Assembly (NCBI GenBank): GCA_002067095.1
Contig: MVQD01000030.1
Span: 1-64,000 of the forward strand
Reading direction: 5' to 3'
DNA: 64,000 bases
Source: Methanoregulaceae archaeon PtaB.Bin056
Lineage (GTDB): Archaea > Halobacteriota > Methanomicrobia > Methanomicrobiales > Methanospirillaceae
Shown: piece after piece, positions 35,498 through 43,870 of the stretch
Numbering within the stretch: position 1 is the stretch's first letter
How the letters are laid out: every line of letters starts with the position of its first letter
Position numbers and translations under genes: made by a program
The notes under the pieces: generated by a model
Database searches by the model: none
Seen by the model: only the letters and a program-made list of their open reading frames with translations
What the model was told of the DNA's origin: nothing

Positions 35498-36042
35498 AAC
35501 AATCACCTCTGGTAAGAGAACGTATGGATGCCTCCTGATAAACCCTTTCCGATGACTGCGAATCCGTTTGAAGTGATTGGCGAAATTCAGCGAGATCAGT
35601 GTACAATTATTTTCCTTTGGGAGGGGTTTTCCCCTCCTTTAATATGCGATATCCTCTGGGCAGGGTTGCATGTACTTTCTCCAAACCTCCTTTATTCCCC
35701 GCACTGGCCCTATCGTGCTATAGGGATGCCACAGTGGCGGGGGCGTCAGCCACCAAGAACGTCTGACGGGGAAGTGCGGTTGGATTCAATCCACGGGCAG
35801 GCTGCACCGGCCCAGTGTATGTACAACCCCCTTTAGTTGAGGCAGATGCCCCAACTGATTCGTGATAGCCTGCAGGCAGGGCTGCATAGGAACACGCCAG
35901 GACCAAAGGAGCACCATCGCACTGGCCCCCTGGCATTTGCCGGATGCCGCGACCATGGGAAAAATTCTTGACTAACAACACGGGGTGCTCAGTGCCAGGC
36001 CAGTAATTGAGGGGCAGTCCTGAAAGGAAGAGAAAAAAGTAA
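35498..36042. other. 545-base gene-free, hairpin-rich block
   Basis: No convincing gene. Several strong hairpins are packed at 35730-35890: GTGGC-N10-GCCAC, GGAT-TCA-ATCC, GTTG-A-GGC-AGAT-GCC-C-CAAC and the palindrome GCCTGCAGGC. Two related motifs, GGCAGGGTTGCAT and GGCAGGGCTGCAT, lie about 220 bases apart. A structured RNA, or the end of a lost mobile element, would fit. See the findings. Confidence 0.45.
36033..36038 (-). terminator. T6 terminator of the frh operon
   Basis: Six T residues on the minus strand lie about 5 bases after the frhB stop codon, ending the frhADGB operon. Confidence 0.5.
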
Positions 36043-36921
36043 TTATTTTGGTCCCAGGTAGGGGTTCCGCAGGCCCTTGTTCACGCCGAACTTGGCCCTC
36101 TCCTCGACGGTCTTCTGGTTCTTGGTGATCTTCTCGGTCGCAAGCTTGGTCACGAGTTCAAGGCCTGGCTTGACCTGCTCGATGGGCTTGGTCTCGAAGC
36201 AGCCGGCAGCGATTGCCTTGGACCAGATGTCGTCGCCATTGCGGGTCCGGACAAAGACCGTGCTCCAGCCATCAGGGCTTCCGACGGACCCGGTCGAGAC
36301 GTCTGCGAGGTTCGCGACGTAGTCAAGGCATACGTGGCAGCCGGGTTGCTCGTACTTGTGGGTCACCTTGAGGGGGAGCTGGACGACCTGCCCGCGCTGC
36401 CCGTAGACCCAGAACTTGCCCTTGCCGATCTCCATCTTCTTGACTGCTTCCATCTTCATGGCCGCATGGTCCTCGACGAGCTGCTTCACGCTCTGGTACG
36501 AGAAGTTCTCCATGCAGAAGATGCCGATGGCGAGCTTGATCTTGTCGGGAACGTCCCGGAGCCCGACAGGGTAGAGCTGGCCCTTCCTGACCGCCTGCAT
36601 CTGGCAGGGGGTCCCGACGATGCCGATCTTGTCAAGACCGAAGCTGCGGGTTGCCTCCTTGATCCATGACACCTGCGGGCTGATGTTGTACTTGGTCCCG
36701 CTTGACGTCATCAGCTCCTCGACGGTGGTGGCGATGAACGGGCGCGGCCTCCATGGCTCGTCACCGGGTCCTGCCACGATTGCGCCGTCGATGATACCCT
36801 CTTCAAGGGCGAACTTGAAGAGCTGGGTGACAATACCCCCGTCCTGTGCCTTCTTCAGGATGGCCTTGTCAGCGCTGCGTGCCGAAACACAGAGTTTGTA
36901 TTTTCCGAGTTCTCCTGCCAT
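36043..36921 (-). CDS. frhB: F420-reducing hydrogenase, beta subunit
   Basis: 292 residues. FrhB holds FAD and one 4Fe-4S cluster and passes electrons to F420. The match is seen in KAQDGGIVTQLFKFALEEGI, GIVGTPCQMQAVRKG, FCMENFSYQS and PGCHVCLDYVANLADVSTGS, which carries the cluster Cys. ATG at 36921 is used since GAGGTGA lies 6 bases ahead. It is the last gene of frhADGB, 10 bases after the frhG stop, and is followed by a T6 terminator. Confidence 0.96.
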   Translation of the reverse strand: MAGELGKYKLCVSARSADKAILKKAQDGGIVTQLFKFALEEGIIDGAIVAGPGDEPWRPRPFIATTVEELMTSSGTKYNISPQVSWIKEATRSFGLDKIGIVGTPCQMQAVRKGQLYPVGLRDVPDKIKLAIGIFCMENFSYQSVKQLVEDHAAMKMEAVKKMEIGKGKFWVYGQRGQVVQLPLKVTHKYEQPGCHVCLDYVANLADVSTGSVGSPDGWSTVFVRTRNGDDIWSKAIAAGCFETKPIEQVKPGLELVTKLATEKITKNQKTVEERAKFGVNKGLRNPYLGPK

Positions 36922-36931
36922 CTCTCTCACC

Positions 36932-37813
36932 TCATTTGAGTGCCGCATCAATGGCATCCATGATGCCCTCGAATTCGGGGATCACATCGAAGTTGAAGAA
37001 GCTCCTCGGGCACTGGGCGTAGCATGCACCGCACTTGATGCACATCTCCCTGTTCACGTTGGGCTTCCCGTACTCGTGGGTGATGGCCCTGACCGGGCAT
37101 GCCGCTGCGCACGACCCGCATCCCATGCAGAGGCCCTGGTTGACCACGTCATACATCAGGTCGCAGCCGCATGCCTCTGTCCCGCGGTCTGCAAGCTGCA
37201 TCAGCGGGGTTAAGTACTTCTTTGCCAGCTCCTGCTGGTCCTTGTTGCCCTTGAGGAGCAGGTACGCCATCACGCATACGTTCCTGATCAGCTGGGGGGT
37301 CGGGGCACATCCGGGGATGTACACATCCACCTTGATCAGGTCCCCTATCGGGAGATAGGACTCGTGCTGGGGCTGGTTGGGCTGGCCACCGCGGCCGAAC
37401 CGGGTGATGTTGCCATAACAGGCACAGCCGCCAACGGCCACTACCACTGCCGCCTTCTCGCGGGTCTCTTTGATCTCCTGTACTGAGAGCTTGTCCTGGA
37501 TACACACCGACCCCTCAACCAGCGCCACGTCCATCTTGGGGATGTGCCGCACATCGGCGAGGGTCAGGCCATAGACAAGGTCGGCGTATTTGTCAAGTAT
37601 GGTTAACAATCCACCATAGTTGTCTGCTAAGGATACCAGACAGCCCGTGCATCCGCTCATGTGCACGTGGCCAACTGTAATCTTGTCTGCCACAGGCTTT
37701 TCCTCCTTTTTAATCGTTTCAGCCTTTTTCTCCACGTCAGCTCCCGCCGCAGGCTTCGCCTTCGGCTCCGGGCTGGCGCTCTTCTTTCCGAAGATTCTCG
37801 AGAGTAGTCCCAT
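36932..37813 (-). CDS. frhG: F420-reducing hydrogenase, gamma (small) subunit
   Basis: 293 residues in the longest form. The hydrogenase small-subunit Cys residues are in HMSGCTGCLVSLAD, GGCACYGN and YIPGCAPTP. Two ferredoxin motifs follow, CMGCGSCAAACPVRA and CIKCGACYAQCPRSF. The first 40 residues are a Lys/Ala/Pro-rich extension (MGLLSRIFGKK and on) that overlaps the frhD end by 77 bases. A GTG at 37693 preceded by AAGGAGGAAAAG would give the shorter usual form (253 residues). G/C-ending codons in the overlap favour the long form. The protein carries the proximal cluster next to the Ni-Fe site. Confidence 0.95.
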   Translation of the reverse strand: MGLLSRIFGKKSASPEPKAKPAAGADVEKKAETIKKEEKPVADKITVGHVHMSGCTGCLVSLADNYGGLLTILDKYADLVYGLTLADVRHIPKMDVALVEGSVCIQDKLSVQEIKETREKAAVVVAVGGCACYGNITRFGRGGQPNQPQHESYLPIGDLIKVDVYIPGCAPTPQLIRNVCVMAYLLLKGNKDQQELAKKYLTPLMQLADRGTEACGCDLMYDVVNQGLCMGCGSCAAACPVRAITHEYGKPNVNREMCIKCGACYAQCPRSFFNFDVIPEFEGIMDAIDAALK

Positions 37814-38273
37814 AATCCACTCCGATCAGGGCCAGTATCTCTCGAATGGCCCTGGGTATCGCGCTCGAAACCTCATCAGAGAGCCCCATCTCGAATTCAG
37901 GGGCGCTCACATGCTTGGGCTGGCATCCAATGACTACGATCTCCATCGAGTCTTTCAACCGGTGGAGCGGCTCGGTGAGGTCCCAGGAGTGGGCGTCCCG
38001 GTAACTTCCCGGCGGCAGGTCTTCAACTTTCAATCGGACCAGGTCACCAGGGTTCCCCCCAAAGTCCACGGTATCAACTATGATGAGTTTCCGTGTCACT
38101 TCCGGATCAAGCAGCGTGAAAATGAAGTGCGGGCCTCCAAGGCCAGCATCCACGGCTTTGATATTGTCGGGGAGATCGAGGCGCAGAAGCTCCTCAACCA
38201 CTTCCGGTCCGAACCCGTCATCGGCGAACAACGGGTTGCCACACCCTGCGATCACAATCTCTGGATACAGCAT
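37737..38273 (-). CDS. frhD: F420-reducing hydrogenase maturation protease FrhD
   Basis: 178 residues of the HybD-type endopeptidase family: IAGCGNPLFADDGFGPEVVE contains the Glu that senses nickel, and IIVDTVDFGGNPGDLVRL the metal-binding Asp. It trims the C terminus of FrhA after nickel insertion. The last 20 residues read through the frhG start and are unlike the family, so the natural end may tolerate any sequence. It begins 11 bases after the frhA stop. Confidence 0.93.
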   Translation of the reverse strand: MLYPEIVIAGCGNPLFADDGFGPEVVEELLRLDLPDNIKAVDAGLGGPHFIFTLLDPEVTRKLIIVDTVDFGGNPGDLVRLKVEDLPPGSYRDAHSWDLTEPLHRLKDSMEIVVIGCQPKHVSAPEFEMGLSDEVSSAIPRAIREILALIGVDYGTTLENLRKEERQPGAEGEACGGS

Positions 38274-38283
38274 GCGAGCAGTC

Positions 38284-39651
38284 TCACTGGATGAGCTTCT
38301 GGGCAACGAGCCTCTTGTCCTCGTCGATGACTATCATGTGGGTTGCACATGACACGCACGGGTCGTATCCTCGGACGATGACTTCCGCGAGCTGCCAGGG
38401 AGCCCCGGTCAGAGCCCGGCTGCAGGTGGGGAAGTTCCAGGTGGTGGGCACGAGCATCTCATAATAGAGGACCCTGCCGTCCTTGACCTTTGCAAGGTGG
38501 ACATCAGTCCCGCGGGGTGCCTCGTTTGCGGCCCACCCAAGCGATCCGTCACCCTGCGGGATGTGGTCGGCAAGGACCTTTCCGTTCGGGTTGTACTCGT
38601 CCAGGGCGTTGATGATGGTGTACAGGCAGTCCGGGTATTCCATCTGGCGTGCGACCTGCTGCCCGATGGTGCCTTTCTCATCATAGTTCTTGAACTGGAC
38701 AAGCCGTGCGCGGGGTCCGACCTCTACTGGAGAACCGTCATAGAGCGGAACGCCTGTGCATGCCTCCATCTGGGGGTTGACCTTGGTGCCAACCGGGGAG
38801 GTGCCGCCAATGGGGTAGCTCGGGTCTGCGAGGCTGACCTCGCCCTCACCCATGTACCAGTCCCAGGGACGGACATCGGTCCAGCGGTCAGGGTTCCAGC
38901 CGGGACACTCGTCAAGGCTGGAGCTGCCATACATCGGGTGAGCTGCCATGTAGCCCTGGTTGTGGTACCCAAGTGTCTTCGGGATGGGGATCTGCTTTCC
39001 GCCGACCTCTGCCCAGTCACGCTTCTGGTAATTGCGGAGGATTGCGATCATGAAGTCCATCTGCTCGTGGGCAAGGACAAGAGCTTCCTTCGCGAGGTCG
39101 TACATCTTGGTCTTCGCCTGCTGGGTGCAGGCCTTGTACATGCCTCCGACCCTGGGGTTGCTCGGGTGCACCGCCTCACCGCCCGCGATCTCGCCGATGG
39201 TCTGGCCGATCTCGCGGAGCCTCTGGATACGCTTGGCAACGGACCTTACGGGTTCCTGCGGGGAGAAGGGGTTGATCTTCGTATCTGTTCCGGGGAGATA
39301 CATGTCCGGGAGCGTCAGGATGTTGTGGAGTGCGTGGCTGTGAAGCCTGTTTGCACTCTGGAGGATGATCCTGAGCAGTTTTGCATCCCTGGGGATCTCG
39401 CAGCGTATGGAGGCCTCCATGGACTCGATGCCCGCGAGGGTGTGGGCGATCGGGCAGATACCGCATACGCGGGACGCGATCTTCGGGACCTGGTCCATCG
39501 TCTTCCCGATGGCCAGCTTCTCGACCCCTCTCACTGGAGTGATGGAGAGCCAGTCACCACGCTCGATGATACCCGCATCGTCCACCTTCAGGACGAGCTT
39601 TGAGTGCCCCTCATGCCTCGTGGTTGGGGAGATCTCTACAATTTTCGACAA
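38284..39651 (-). CDS. frhA: F420-reducing hydrogenase, alpha (large) subunit
   Basis: 455 residues with the Ni-Fe site: RVCGICPIAHTLAGIES near the N terminus and DPCVSCATHMIVID near the C terminus. FrhD should cut after the His of CATH, removing the last 15 or so residues. No Sec codon is seen; the second Cys of each motif is TGC/TGT, not TGA. The start is a TTG at 39651, since GAGGCGA lies 8 bases ahead and the protein then begins with SKIVEISPTTRHEGHS as in relatives. This is the first gene of frhADGB, with a leader of about 100 bases. Confidence 0.96.
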   Translation of the reverse strand: MSKIVEISPTTRHEGHSKLVLKVDDAGIIERGDWLSITPVRGVEKLAIGKTMDQVPKIASRVCGICPIAHTLAGIESMEASIRCEIPRDAKLLRIILQSANRLHSHALHNILTLPDMYLPGTDTKINPFSPQEPVRSVAKRIQRLREIGQTIGEIAGGEAVHPSNPRVGGMYKACTQQAKTKMYDLAKEALVLAHEQMDFMIAILRNYQKRDWAEVGGKQIPIPKTLGYHNQGYMAAHPMYGSSSLDECPGWNPDRWTDVRPWDWYMGEGEVSLADPSYPIGGTSPVGTKVNPQMEACTGVPLYDGSPVEVGPRARLVQFKNYDEKGTIGQQVARQMEYPDCLYTIINALDEYNPNGKVLADHIPQGDGSLGWAANEAPRGTDVHLAKVKDGRVLYYEMLVPTTWNFPTCSRALTGAPWQLAEVIVRGYDPCVSCATHMIVIDEDKRLVAQKLIQ

Positions 39652-39736
39652 TATAATCGCCTCATGGTATTCTCGTGTTCTCTTTGCGATACCGGTGTAA
39701 TTCCACACGCACCTCTCATGGGGAGAGATGTTTGAC

Positions 39737-39796
39737 CGTACAGAGTACGTTCAGTTTCAATGTAGCAACTTTCCTATATTTATCTACTGTGTAGAT
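39737..39796 (-). promoter_or_regulatory. frh operon promoter flanked by two palindromes
   Basis: The TATA box is ATAAATATAGG (minus strand, 39773-39783). ATCTAC-TGT-GTAGAT (39782-39796), a perfect 6+6 palindrome, abuts its upstream side where the BRE lies. CGTAC-AGA-GTACG (39737-39749), a perfect 5+5 palindrome, covers the predicted transcription start. Both have 3-base spacers. This looks like a regulated promoter, for instance responding to H2 or nickel, but the regulator is unknown. Confidence 0.6.
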
Positions 39797-40121
39797 GATC
39801 AGGGCAGTGATTTAAGGCTTAAATGGACTTCGAATCAGAAAATAACGTGTATTTTCAAGAATTAAAAATGCAGTGCATTCAGGGTGCGGAAGGCCATCCC
39901 GAAAGAGAGTAAAAAAAGCTGTCATTTCGAGGTTTTTTTCCAGGGTTTTTCGTGAGATGCCCGCGCTTTTTAGGAGGGGAGGAAACGGGCACTTCCGGGA
40001 GGGGCCACTGACCTCCTCTGATTGCCCGGATTGGGGAAAAACTAGTTTTTTTGGCCTTTCTGGCAGGGAGCTTCCATACCCGTTCAACCCTGCAGCAGGC
40101 CCTGGCCCTGCGCATTCTCTC
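39797..40121. other. Gene-free stretch between the frh promoter and mptA
   Basis: A+T-rich with several T runs (for example TTTTTTT at about 39948) that may end mptA transcription. An open frame on the minus strand (39812-40087) lacks any recognisable residues. I see no gene. Confidence 0.45.
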
Positions 40122-41057
40122 TCAGGAATGCTCGCCGTTCAGTTCGACGAACAGCTCCGCCATCGTCGCCTGGCGCTCGGCATAGGCGTCGTGCTGGTGG
40201 ATACTCTCCTCGTTGGTCTGCTTGATGGTGATGAGTGAGTCCCCGGGCAGTTCCTTGAACTCTGCCAGTACCTTCTTTGCGATCTCCCTGACGCAGTCCT
40301 CGACGAACCGGGGGTTCTTGTGTGCGCTCAAAACAACGTAACTCTCGTCACCCCGCTTGAGCAGTTCGAAGATAGAGGAACTCATGGACTCTTTGAGGAT
40401 GCGGATGATCTTCTCGAGCTTGACGTGCTGGTCGTCGTCGATCTCGATGCAGAGGAACCCCCGCCCGCGCTGGTTGTGGGTGGCCATCGGCACTTCCCCA
40501 AGGAACGCCTCGATCTTCTCCTTTGGGATCTCCAGGTTCTGGAGGACTGTGACCGCCCGCTCCTTCATGATGTCCTGCGCACAGGGGCATGCGGTCATTC
40601 CCGTCACCTCGGCCCCGATACTCTTTCGTACAATCGGTTCGCGGAAGGTCCTTCGTGCGACCGCCCGGGCATGGACTTTTACCACTTCGTGGCAGCTCGT
40701 ATGGGAGACCGGTGTCTCACGCTTGACCATGAACTGGCTGTTCATGAGCACCTCGGTGCGGTCGGCGTACTCGTGCCGGTCAAGGAGCTTTCTTGCAACC
40801 ACGCTGCAGAGGTTCTCGATCTCTTTCACGTCACCGTCTATGGCCTGCTGGAGCACCTCGTCGATGACCTCGAAGTTCCTCGACAGGTTGGCTCCCTTGA
40901 GGCTCCCGGGGAGGTCCACGAAGACGTCGAAGTTGGAGATGAAAATGACCGGCCTCTTTTCGGGCCTCGAGACCTCTACAAGCTTCTTGACGTTCTTTAC
41001 GCCCACCCTGGTGAGATTGATCCGTACATCCGGGAGTGTGGATTGAATATCTGGCAA
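40122..41057 (-). CDS. mptA: GTP cyclohydrolase MptA
   Basis: 311 residues of the archaeal Fe(II)-dependent GTP cyclohydrolase (type IB-like). VTGMTACPCAQDIMKERAVT carries the metal Cys/His site and PMATHNQRGRGFLCIEI the other His. It converts GTP to 7,8-dihydroneopterin 2',3'-cyclic phosphate, the first step to tetrahydromethanopterin. A TTG at 41057 gives the family start (MPDIQSTLPDVRINLTRVGV). The region upstream in the same frame is antisense to ilvC and not coding. Confidence 0.94.
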   Translation of the reverse strand: MPDIQSTLPDVRINLTRVGVKNVKKLVEVSRPEKRPVIFISNFDVFVDLPGSLKGANLSRNFEVIDEVLQQAIDGDVKEIENLCSVVARKLLDRHEYADRTEVLMNSQFMVKRETPVSHTSCHEVVKVHARAVARRTFREPIVRKSIGAEVTGMTACPCAQDIMKERAVTVLQNLEIPKEKIEAFLGEVPMATHNQRGRGFLCIEIDDDQHVKLEKIIRILKESMSSSIFELLKRGDESYVVLSAHKNPRFVEDCVREIAKKVLAEFKELPGDSLITIKQTNEESIHQHDAYAERQATMAELFVELNGEHS

Positions 41058-41168
41058 ATCTCGCCCGGATTGAATTTTTATGGTATTGGGAATAGCGCAT
41101 CGCTCCCAGGAATGATGTGGAATGTAATGTTTCAATATAATATTTAAGTGCTCTGTTACTGATATCTG

Positions 41169-42173
41169 ATGGATAAGCATATGATGGAAAAATATTATGA
41201 TACCGATGCGGACCTCGGAGTTCTGAAGGGGAAACGTATTGCAGTGATCGGGTACGGGTCTCAGGGAAGGGGCCAGGCACTCAACCTCCGCGACAGCGGC
41301 CTTGACGTCGTGATTGGTCTGCGGCCCGGGCGCTCCTGGCAGGCAGCGTCCGCAGACGGGTTCAAGGTCTATCCGGTTGCGGAAGCCGTCAAAGCGGCCC
41401 AGGTCGTACAGGTCCTCGTCCCTGACGAACACCAGGGAGCAATCTACCAGGCCGAGATCCGACCCCACCTCTCTGAGAACAAATGCCTGATGTTCTCCCA
41501 TGGGTTCAACATCCACTTCGGCCAGATCGTCCCCCCTCCTGACGTGGACGTTATAATGGTGGCACCGAAGGGCCCGGGGCACATGGTCAGGAGGACCTAC
41601 GAGGAGGGGAAGGGCGTTCCCGCGCTCATCGCCGTCCACCAGAACTACACCGGCAATGCCCAGCAGATCGCGCTCGCCTACGCCAAGGGTATCGGGGCAA
41701 CGAGGGCAGTGGTGCTCGAGACCACGTTCCGCGAGGAGACCGAGACCGACCTCTTCGGCGAACAGGTGGTGCTGTGCGGCGGGATCACCTCCCTCATCAA
41801 GGCAGGGTTCGAGACCCTGGTAGACGCGGGGTACGCCCCTGAGATGGCATACCTCGAGGTCCTCCACGAGACCAAGCTGATCGTCGACCTCATCTACGAG
41901 GGGGGCTTTACGAGGATGCGAAACTCAATCAGCAACACAGCCCAGTATGGCGACCTCACGCGCGGTCCCCGCGTGATCGGCCCCGAGGCATACCTGGCAA
42001 TGCAGGAGATCTTAAAAGAGATCCAGAGCGGCGAGTTTGCCAGGGAATGGATGCTCGAGAACATGGTGAACAGGCCTGTCTTCAATGCCCTCACGAGGGC
42101 CGACGAGGAGCACCTGATCGAACAGGTAGGAAAAGAAGTCAGGGCCATGATGCCCCAGTTCCGCAAACAATAA
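41169..42173 (+). CDS. ilvC: Ketol-acid reductoisomerase
   Basis: 334 residues, class I length. The NADPH loop is [18 protein letters not shown] and the catalytic residues are seen in [29 protein letters not shown] and [17 protein letters not shown]. It makes the valine and isoleucine precursors from acetolactate or acetohydroxybutyrate. A TATTTAAG element (41141-41148) lies 25 bases ahead, so the message is leaderless. Other ilv genes are not in the window. It is divergent from mptA. Confidence 0.96.
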   Translation: MDKHMMEKYYDTDADLGVLKGKRIAVIGYGSQGRGQALNLRDSGLDVVIGLRPGRSWQAASADGFKVYPVAEAVKAAQVVQVLVPDEHQGAIYQAEIRPHLSENKCLMFSHGFNIHFGQIVPPPDVDVIMVAPKGPGHMVRRTYEEGKGVPALIAVHQNYTGNAQQIALAYAKGIGATRAVVLETTFREETETDLFGEQVVLCGGITSLIKAGFETLVDAGYAPEMAYLEVLHETKLIVDLIYEGGFTRMRNSISNTAQYGDLTRGPRVIGPEAYLAMQEILKEIQSGEFAREWMLENMVNRPVFNALTRADEEHLIEQVGKEVRAMMPQFRKQ

Positions 42174-42476
42174 CCCCGGATCCCCTCCTTTTTCCCTGCA
42201 CTGTGCAGAGCGGTCTTGCCACCTCGCAAGGAAAGCGTGGAGAGTATGGTGATTCGTGCCCCGCCTTCAGGCGGGAACTCTTTTGGATGGAGACGGCCTG
42301 CCAGAGAAGGAAGCAGGATGTAGGCCAGGGTGCGATGCCTGGGAGTTCCCGGACAGGGTTTTCTGCATTTCCGGGTATCGGGAAGAGGGACGCTCCTGTG
42401 GGAAAAATTTTTGGAAAAAAACCTGCGACCGGTTCCATGAGGTGGCATTTTTTACACCAGGACGCCTTATATATGT
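42174..42476. other. Gene-free stretch between ilvC and aIF2-beta
   Basis: A strong hairpin, CCGCC-TTCA-GGCGG (about 42262-42275), and a TTTTTTACA element (about 42448-42456) that may be the aIF2-beta TATA box. CTTATATAT (42466-42474) is too near the start codon to act as its promoter. No gene seen. Confidence 0.45.
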
Positions 42477-43097
42477 ATGATGGTTGAGCCGTACGAGACA
42501 CTCCTGAAGAAAGCCTACTCCCACGTAACCGAACCGACAGAGTCGGTGGAGCGGTTCACGGTGCCGGAAGCAAGGTCATACATAGAAGGGAAGACCACGG
42601 TCCTTGAGAATTTTTCCGAGATTGCCGACACCGTCCGCAGGGACAGAGATCACCTGATGAAGTTTCTCCTCGGAGAACTCGGCACTGCCGGCAAGATTGA
42701 CGGTTCCCGGGCAATCTTCAATGGGAAATTCGAAGCGACGCTGATCAATTCGCTGGTAAAAGGATACGTGGACGACTATGTCATATGCTCCGAGTGCGGA
42801 AAACCCGATACGCGCCTAGTCAAGGATGACCGTGTCCTCCTCCTGCGCTGCGATGCCTGTGGAGGGCACCGGCCGGTGAGGAAGAGAAAGGCCAGGACCG
42901 AGCCGGTCACAAACGAGATCTCGGAAGGAGCAGTTCTCGACGTCGAGGTCCAGTCGGTGAGCCGAAGGGGGGACGGCGTGGTGAGGATGGGGCGGTACAT
43001 CCTCTACATTCCCGGCGGAAAGCCCGGGCAGAAAGTCAAAGTCAGGATCACCCGCGTCTCGGGCTCGATCGTGTTCACAGAGAGAGTGCTTGTCTGA
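42477..43097 (+). CDS. eif2b: Translation initiation factor aIF2, beta subunit fused to a TRAM domain
   Basis: 206 residues. The first 135 are aIF2-beta: [32 protein letters not shown] (the gamma-binding and core part), then a zinc ribbon [11 protein letters not shown]...[10 protein letters not shown]. After a basic KRKARTEP linker comes a TRAM domain ([35 protein letters not shown]), a small beta barrel that binds RNA. Ordinary archaeal aIF2-beta ends at the ribbon; the fusion is seen in some Methanomicrobia. It delivers Met-tRNA with aIF2-gamma, encoded at 5419-6654. The start may be the first or second ATG. Confidence 0.93.
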   Translation: MMVEPYETLLKKAYSHVTEPTESVERFTVPEARSYIEGKTTVLENFSEIADTVRRDRDHLMKFLLGELGTAGKIDGSRAIFNGKFEATLINSLVKGYVDDYVICSECGKPDTRLVKDDRVLLLRCDACGGHRPVRKRKARTEPVTNEISEGAVLDVEVQSVSRRGDGVVRMGRYILYIPGGKPGQKVKVRITRVSGSIVFTERVLV

Positions 43098-43505
43098 TCT
43101 CCCCTGTGTTGAGGGGGATTGTGTTCCCTGCATCATATCCCTTTTTTAAAAAATGCACATGAATTCCCCGTGAAGCAGGAATTCAGAACGAGAATACCGG
43201 AACTTTTAATTTTCGAATGAAATTCACTTCGAGAATTTCATGCGTTACGCTCGGGCGCACTTCGGTCATGGAAGGTTACTATGAAGATCGCATCCGCGAT
43301 TTTCATTTTGTATCCTTGTGTCTGGACGACAATCATGTGATTTTTTTATAAAAGAGGGAATTTTGCATTTGCCGGTTTCTAATCCCAATGCAGGGTGCCT
43401 CTCCCGCAACGCGCCTGCCCGGGCCCCCTCATGGATAATGGGAGACCGGCAACGGAAAGCCTCCTGGAAGAAGAGTGGGTGCAACTCTTTTGTGGTCTTC
43501 TGAGA
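43098..43505. other. 408-base gene-free block with serial hairpins
   Basis: Starts with a T6 run (43142-43147), then three strong hairpins: TGAATTCC-N10-GGAATTCA (43160-43185), ATGAAATTC-N7-GAATTTCAT (43217-43241) and ATGAAGATCGC-ATCC-GCGATTTTCAT (43281-43306). The last leads into a 50-base repeat shared with 52396-52445. No gene is seen; a short open frame at 43318-43503 has no recognisable residues. Confidence 0.55.
43301..43350 (+). repeat. Dispersed intergenic repeat, copy 1
   Basis: Aligns without gaps to 52396-52445, 39 of 50 bases identical. Shared core features are TTTCATT.TGTAT, TGTGTCT, AATCATG and a terminal T6 run followed by A/T bases. It follows the hairpin at 43281-43306. Confidence 0.6.
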
Positions 43506-43781
43506 TCAGGATCTCCCCCTGGAGAGGCTCTCCAGGAGTTCGTCGCATGACCCGGATATCCTCCGGCAGGCCTCAGAGACCGCGTCAAGGGGTGCTTTTT
43601 TTCCATTCGTGGTGACGAGGAGCTCCGGGTCCGAGAACTGGAACTTGATGAGATATTTCGCCACGTCCACGTCAGGATCCTTTAAGATCTCCTCGGTGAG
43701 GACATTCATGAAGGTATGGCCCTCCCCCTGTATGAGGAGTCTTGCCTTGTCCTTCTCGAGTTCAAGGATCTTTATATTCAT
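43506..43781 (-). CDS. rpoL: RNA polymerase subunit Rpo11 (RpoL)
   Basis: 91 residues. NIKILELEKDKARLLIQGEG and HTFMNVLTEEILKDPDVDVA are diagnostic of archaeal Rpo11, partner of Rpo3 in the alpha-like assembly platform of RNA polymerase. CCTATATAGG (43806-43815), a palindromic TATA element, lies about 28 bases before the ATG at 43781, giving a leaderless message. The longer open frame upstream is not coding. Confidence 0.95.
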   Translation of the reverse strand: MNIKILELEKDKARLLIQGEGHTFMNVLTEEILKDPDVDVAKYLIKFQFSDPELLVTTNGKKAPLDAVSEACRRISGSCDELLESLSRGRS

Positions 43782-43870
43782 CCACTTATAAATGGGCGGC
43801 AGAGTCCTATATAGGTATGCGTGGGGCCTTGCGTGGCCCTGTCCTGAGGGGGATAATACCCTCCGTCTGG

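Noticed and set aside
35718-35981. 87-codon open frame on the minus strand in the gene-free block before frhB
   Set aside because: No recognisable residues, no promoter and it lies over strong hairpins; more likely non-coding. The idea that it is the end of a TnpB gene could not be supported by any TnpB motif.
41058-41867. Long upstream extension of the mptA frame
   Set aside because: It is antisense to ilvC; the family start is at 41057.
42466-42474. CTTATATAT as promoter of aIF2-beta
   Set aside because: It lies only about 5-10 bases before the ATG, so transcription would start inside the gene; an element near 42448-42456 fits better.
43318-43503. Short rightward open frame after the repeat copy 1
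   Set aside because: It begins within the repeat, has no ribosome-binding site and an unusual composition; treated as chance.
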